From Candidatus Polarisedimenticolaceae bacterium (lineage in GTDB: Bacteria; Acidobacteriota; Polarisedimenticolia; Polarisedimenticolales; DASRJG01): 37,249 nucleotides of DNA. The notes below the pieces were generated by a model. That model had not been told where the DNA came from. It ran no database searches and saw only the letters and a program-made list of their open reading frames with translations. The position numbers and the translations under genes are program-made. The DNA lies in assembly GCA_036376135.1 (NCBI GenBank), contig DASVAW010000021.1, positions 1 to 37,249 on the forward strand, written 5' to 3'. How positions within the stretch are numbered: position 1 is the first letter of the stretch; every line of letters starts with the position of its first letter. This document shows positions 34,051 through 37,249 of this stretch, piece after piece.

Positions 34051-35181
34051 CTAGAAGCCCTGCTCGCTGTCGACCCCCAGATACAGGATCGACGGATCGC
34101 CGGGGTGGAAGGCGATCGCGCTCATCTTGTCGTAGCCGTTGTGGGTCTTGGTCGGCGCACCGGCCGAGACGTCGACCTTGTAGACGTCGGTGCCGTAATC
34201 GAACGACGGCGTGCCGAACAGCCAGTAGAGGACGTCGGCGTTCGAGGGGTGCGCGGCCATCACGGAGCCGTTCGGCATGAAGAAGCCGTTGACGCCGTCC
34301 TCCTCCGCGACCGAGGACCAGCTCAGGCCGCCGTCGACCGACCGCCAGATGTGCCGGCCGTTGTTGGGGGCGCCGGCGTCGGACTCGTCGAGGTCGACCC
34401 CCTGCGCGTAGACGACGTTGCCGTCCGCCGGGGAGACCACGACGTTGAAGACGTTCACCGGGCCGAAGGTCGGCGAGATGGACGCGACCTTCTCCCAGGT
34501 CCGGCCGCCGTCGAAGGTGAGGGCGACGCCCTGGTTGGTCACGCCGAAGAGCACGTGATCGAGGTTCGCGGGATCGAACGCGGCGCGATAGACGATCGCG
34601 TCGCCGAAGCCGGAGGTGCTGACGGGCGCCCAGGAGAGGCCGCCGTCGGTCGACTCCCAGATCCGGCCGGCATCGTCGCCCACGCGCACGCGATCGCCGT
34701 CGACCGCATCGGTGCCGACGCCCACGACGTTGCCGGGGACCTTGATCGGGGTGACCGTCGTCCCGTCGACGCGCGAGAGGTCGGGACGACCGTCGGCCCA
34801 CGCCCACGCGCGATCGCCGCGGCCGGCGGTGAGCGTCAGCGCGAAGCCGTCGCTGCCGGAGGGAACCTCGACGTAGGCGACCGCATCCCAGCGGCAGCCG
34901 GCGCTCGTGGAGCGAAGAAGGGTGCGGTCCTGGACCGCCCAGAGGGTATTGGCCTTGTCGCTCGTCGCCACCCCGAGGGTGTAGCGCGTGCCGCGCAGCG
35001 TGAGCTTGGTCGGGGTCAGGGTCGCACCGTCGTCCTTCGTGTAGGTGACGGCGGCGGTGCCGGAGATCTCGCGGCACTTCGGAACGCTCCAGCCCTTGCC
35101 CTTCTCCTGTGCGGAGGCGAGCGTCGTCGCACCGGCGAGGGTGCCAAGCAACATCACGACGCGAATGGAACGGGACAACAT
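34051..35181 (-). CDS. Exported Asp-box beta-propeller protein (sialidase-fold-like, no enzyme motif)
   Basis: 376-residue secreted protein. A signal peptide (RVVMLLGTLAGATTLASAQE) is followed by a repeated fold with three clear Asp boxes, S/T-x-D-x-G-x-x-W: STDGGLSW near 177, TFDGGRTW near 222 and SVDGGLSW near 281. These are the loops of sialidase-like and VPS10-like six- or seven-bladed propellers. No Arg triad or Tyr-Glu pair of sialidases can be seen, so it is more likely a structural or binding protein. AAGGAAGGAG precedes the ATG. The final 45 residues include further blade sequence. It shares a 239-base gap with the divergent kinase at the right edge. Confidence 0.88.
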   Translation of the reverse strand: MLSRSIRVVMLLGTLAGATTLASAQEKGKGWSVPKCREISGTAAVTYTKDDGATLTPTKLTLRGTRYTLGVATSDKANTLWAVQDRTLLRSTSAGCRWDAVAYVEVPSGSDGFALTLTAGRGDRAWAWADGRPDLSRVDGTTVTPIKVPGNVVGVGTDAVDGDRVRVGDDAGRIWESTDGGLSWAPVSTSGFGDAIVYRAAFDPANLDHVLFGVTNQGVALTFDGGRTWEKVASISPTFGPVNVFNVVVSPADGNVVYAQGVDLDESDAGAPNNGRHIWRSVDGGLSWSSVAEEDGVNGFFMPNGSVMAAHPSNADVLYWLFGTPSFDYGTDVYKVDVSAGAPTKTHNGYDKMSAIAFHPGDPSILYLGVDSEQGF

Positions 35182-35203
35182 CGGGGCTCCTTCCTTGGTT
35201 GTG

Positions 35204-35225
35204 GGGATGCGAAACGAAGCATCCC
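35204..35225. promoter_or_regulatory. Inverted repeat in the leader of the Asp-box gene
   Basis: A perfect 7-bp inverted repeat, GGGATGC and GCATCCC (35204-35210 and 35219-35225), with an eight-base spacer GAAACGAA, sits 23-44 bases before the Asp-box ATG. It could be a repressor site or a short mRNA hairpin. Confidence 0.4.
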
Positions 35226-35303
35226 GCTGCTCAACTACGCAGAACGAGTACGCCGAACGCCACGAATCGGTTCACATTTCCACCCCGAATTTGCGTTCAG
35301 GCA

Positions 35304-35332
35304 TTGACGACTATTCGCTGAGCGCATTTCAT
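35304..35332 (+). promoter_or_regulatory. Possible sigma70-type promoter for the right-hand kinase
   Basis: TTGACG (35304-35309) and TTTCAT (35327-35332) are 17 bases apart, in a locally A/T-richer spot that stands out from the surrounding GC-rich DNA. The -10 matches consensus at four of six bases. The kinase ATG is about 90 bases downstream. Confidence 0.3.
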
Positions 35333-35420
35333 AAAGCCAGTGAGCGGAATTCGAATTACGGGGCACCTCGACCGTCTCAAAGTGAAACTCGATCGCGGAA
35401 GTTGGGCGTATCTTGCGGGC

Positions 35421-37249
35421 ATGTCCGCGGGGATCGGCTTTCAGCGGATCCGCCTCCTCGGAGAAGGAGGCGCCGGACGGGTCTGGCTCGTCGAAGGTCC
35501 CGGGGGATCGCGGCTGGCCGTCAAGGAGGCCACGGCCACCGACCCCGGCGGCGAGATCGCCCTTCGCCGCGAGTACGCGACGGTGGCCTCCCTGTCCCAT
35601 CCGAACCTGGTCGAAGCGGTCGCCTTCGCGCGCGACCCCGACTCCGGCGACGCCCAGCTCGTCCAGGAGTTCGTCGACGGCCGCGACCTGGTCTCGGCGG
35701 TGGCGCGCGACGGAGCCGGGGCCTTCGTCGATCTCGCGGTCGAGTCGCTGCGCGCGCTCGCGTTCCTTCACGACGCGGGTTATCTCCACCGCGACCTCAA
35801 GCCCGGAAACCTGCTCGTCCGCGATCACGCGCGCCGGGGCCGGCGCGCGGTGCTCCTCGACTTCGGCCTCGCCGCGCACGGCGGCGCGGCGAAAACCGTC
35901 GACGGAGGGCTCTCGGGGACCCTCGAGTACCTCGCCCCCGAGCGGTTCGACGGCGAGCCCGCGTCGCGTCGATCGGACCTCTACGCGCTCGGCGCGTTGC
36001 TCTACCACGCGATGCACGGGAAGCCCCCGTTCGTGCTGGAGCGCGGAGACACCGCGGCGCTGATCGCGGCGGCCCGCGAAGGCCGACGCCGGCGCCCCGC
36101 GGCGCCGAACGGTTTCCCTCCCGCGATCGCGGCGTGGCTCGAGGAGCTGCTCGCGCCGGATCCGTCCCAGCGTCCCGCCGACGCCGTCGAGGCGCTCGCG
36201 CGCCTCGGATCGGCGCTCGGGCGCATCTTCGCCGACGACACCGAGACCGAGCGGGAGGCGCGCCTGGCCTCCGGTCGCCCGGTGGCGCGCGAGGCGGAGC
36301 TCGCGGCGCTCGGCGCCGCGGTCGAGCCGGGAGACTCCCCGCGCGTCGTGTTCCTGTGCGGCGCGGCCGGATCGGGGAAGTCGCGGCTGCTGCGCTGGCT
36401 CGACGCCGGCCTCGTCGGCGAGGGGGCCGACGTGGTCCGCGTCGGCCCGGGCGACGACCCGCTCGCGTTGCTCCCCGAGCTTCGCGCCCGCGCGAAGCGG
36501 ACGCGCGTCGTGGTCCTGCTCGACGACGTCGACGCCGCCTCGGGGCGCGCCTCGGAGTTCCTGGACCGCGTGGCGCGCGAGCCGAGGGAGGCGCCGCTTC
36601 GCGTCGTGGCGGCATTGCGCCCCGCGGAGGTCCGCCCCCCGTCGGTACGGCTCCTCCTCGGACAGGTGGAGATCGTCCCGTCGTTGCGCCGGGTCGATCT
36701 CGCGCCCCTCGACGTGGACGGCCTGCGGGCGCTCGCGACGAAAGCGACCGGTCACGCGCCCTCGGAATCGCGCCTGCGCTGGCTGCGCGAGGCGTCGGAG
36801 GGGAACGCGCTCGCCGCCGCGACGCTCCTGATCGAGGGCGGCTGGGAGAAGGGCGGCCGCGCGACGAAAGCCCCGAGCCTGGAGGCGTCGGTCCGCCGCC
36901 GTCTGGACGCGCTCACGCCCGACTCGCGTCGATGGCTCGAGGCGTTGGCGTTGCTCGGATCCGGAACGCCCCGGGATGTCGCCGCGATCGCGGGCGTGCC
37001 GGAGGAAGCCGCCGCCGCCGCGCAGCGCGACGCGGAGGCCGCCGGCCTCGTTTCATCGAGCGCCGGGACGTTGCACCTCGAATCGCGCCTCGCGGCGGAC
37101 TGCGTGCGCGCCGCGATCGGCGCCGAGATCCGGCGCACGCTGTCGCGCGCGGCCGCCGAGCGGCTGGAGGTCCTGGCGTCAGAAGGCGCGGCGATCGACG
37201 AGGAGCGCGTCGCGCGATTGTGGGCCGACGCGGGGGACGGCGCTCGGGG
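35421..37249 (+). CDS. Serine/threonine kinase fused to AAA-type NTPase domain (3' end outside window)
   Basis: At least 609 codons of a large signalling protein. Residues 1-275 are a Hanks-type kinase: glycine loop GEGGAG, lysine in AVKEA, HRDLKPGN with D125, DFGLA and APERF. Residues about 290-530 are a P-loop NTPase with Walker A GAAGSGKS (K320) and Walker B VVVLLDDVD, as in STAND and AAA_16 proteins, followed by winged-helix-like and helical repeats to the edge. This arrangement is like PknK and the large kinases of Myxococcus, which sense a ligand through the C-terminal repeats. ATG at 35421 is chosen because the kinase fold follows at once; an in-frame GTG at 35382 is possible. The ribosome site is weak. 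Confidence 0.9.
   Translation, partial: MSAGIGFQRIRLLGEGGAGRVWLVEGPGGSRLAVKEATATDPGGEIALRREYATVASLSHPNLVEAVAFARDPDSGDAQLVQEFVDGRDLVSAVARDGAGAFVDLAVESLRALAFLHDAGYLHRDLKPGNLLVRDHARRGRRAVLLDFGLAAHGGAAKTVDGGLSGTLEYLAPERFDGEPASRRSDLYALGALLYHAMHGKPPFVLERGDTAALIAAAREGRRRRPAAPNGFPPAIAAWLEELLAPDPSQRPADAVEALARLGSALGRIFADDTETEREARLASGRPVAREAELAALGAAVEPGDSPRVVFLCGAAGSGKSRLLRWLDAGLVGEGADVVRVGPGDDPLALLPELRARAKRTRVVVLLDDVDAASGRASEFLDRVAREPREAPLRVVAALRPAEVRPPSVRLLLGQVEIVPSLRRVDLAPLDVDGLRALATKATGHAPSESRLRWLREASEGNALAAATLLIEGGWEKGGRATKAPSLEASVRRRLDALTPDSRRWLEALALLGSGTPRDVAAIAGVPEEAAAAAQRDAEAAGLVSSSAGTLHLESRLAADCVRAAIGAEIRRTLSRAAAERLEVLASEGAAIDEERVARLWADAGDGAR

Noticed and set aside
34051-35181. Annotation of the Asp-box protein as a sialidase
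   Set aside because: Only the structural Asp boxes are visible; the sialidase Arg triad and catalytic Tyr/Glu are not seen.

Overview
The window is about 37 kb of very GC-rich bacterial chromosome, densely packed with genes. I see no rRNA, tRNA, CRISPR array, insertion sequence or phage gene, and no gene-free stretch longer than about 270 bases. The gene set is a Hanks-type kinase with TPRs, an exported Tricorn peptidase, an ADP-forming CoA ligase, a class I-like HMG-CoA reductase, PhaR and phasin, paired ArsA-like ATPases and a MacB-type exporter. Together with frequent GTG and TTG starts, this suggests an Acidobacteriota- or Myxococcota-like organism. The phylum is an inference from gene content; no marker gene here settles it.

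Layout. Bases 1-8016 (minus) hold a probable operon: exported Tricorn peptidase, a ligase-ACP-acyltransferase fusion, and a kinase cut by the left edge. Bases 8182-12186 hold a zinc-ribbon protein (+), a two-domain PPK2 (-) and a rhomboid protease (+). Bases 12212-14823 (minus) hold a YhdH-type oxidoreductase translationally coupled to a large GNAT-like protein of unknown function. Bases 14878-17506 (plus) hold a small EamA permease overlapping an ADP-forming acyl-CoA synthetase whose domains are in beta-alpha order. Bases 17466-21736 (minus) hold an ABC exporter operon (ATPase, two permeases, membrane fusion protein) in which every junction overlaps. Bases 21850-25173 hold bacteriohemerythrin (+), thioredoxin (-), an SDR (+) and an unusual aldehyde dehydrogenase (-).

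Bases 25444-29928 (plus) hold a tight three-gene run: HMG-CoA reductase, an ABC1/UbiB-type kinase and an acyltransferase. It points to isoprenoid, quinone and membrane-lipid work. Bases 29804-35181 (minus) hold an exported Asp-box protein, two ArsA/Get3-like ATPases, PhaR, a phasin and a patatin-like lipase. This looks like a polyhydroxyalkanoate (PHA) granule or lipid-body module, although no PHA synthase is present. A second kinase, fused to an AAA-type NTPase, runs off the right edge.

The best candidates for new biology are the ArsA-pair/PhaR/phasin/patatin cluster, including the uneven P-loops of the ATPase pair and a strong hairpin at its start codon; the HMGR/UbiB/acyltransferase operon; the permuted CoA ligase; and a general pattern in which all six convergent gene pairs abut or overlap. 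Many long open frames antisense to these genes are products of high GC content and were left out.
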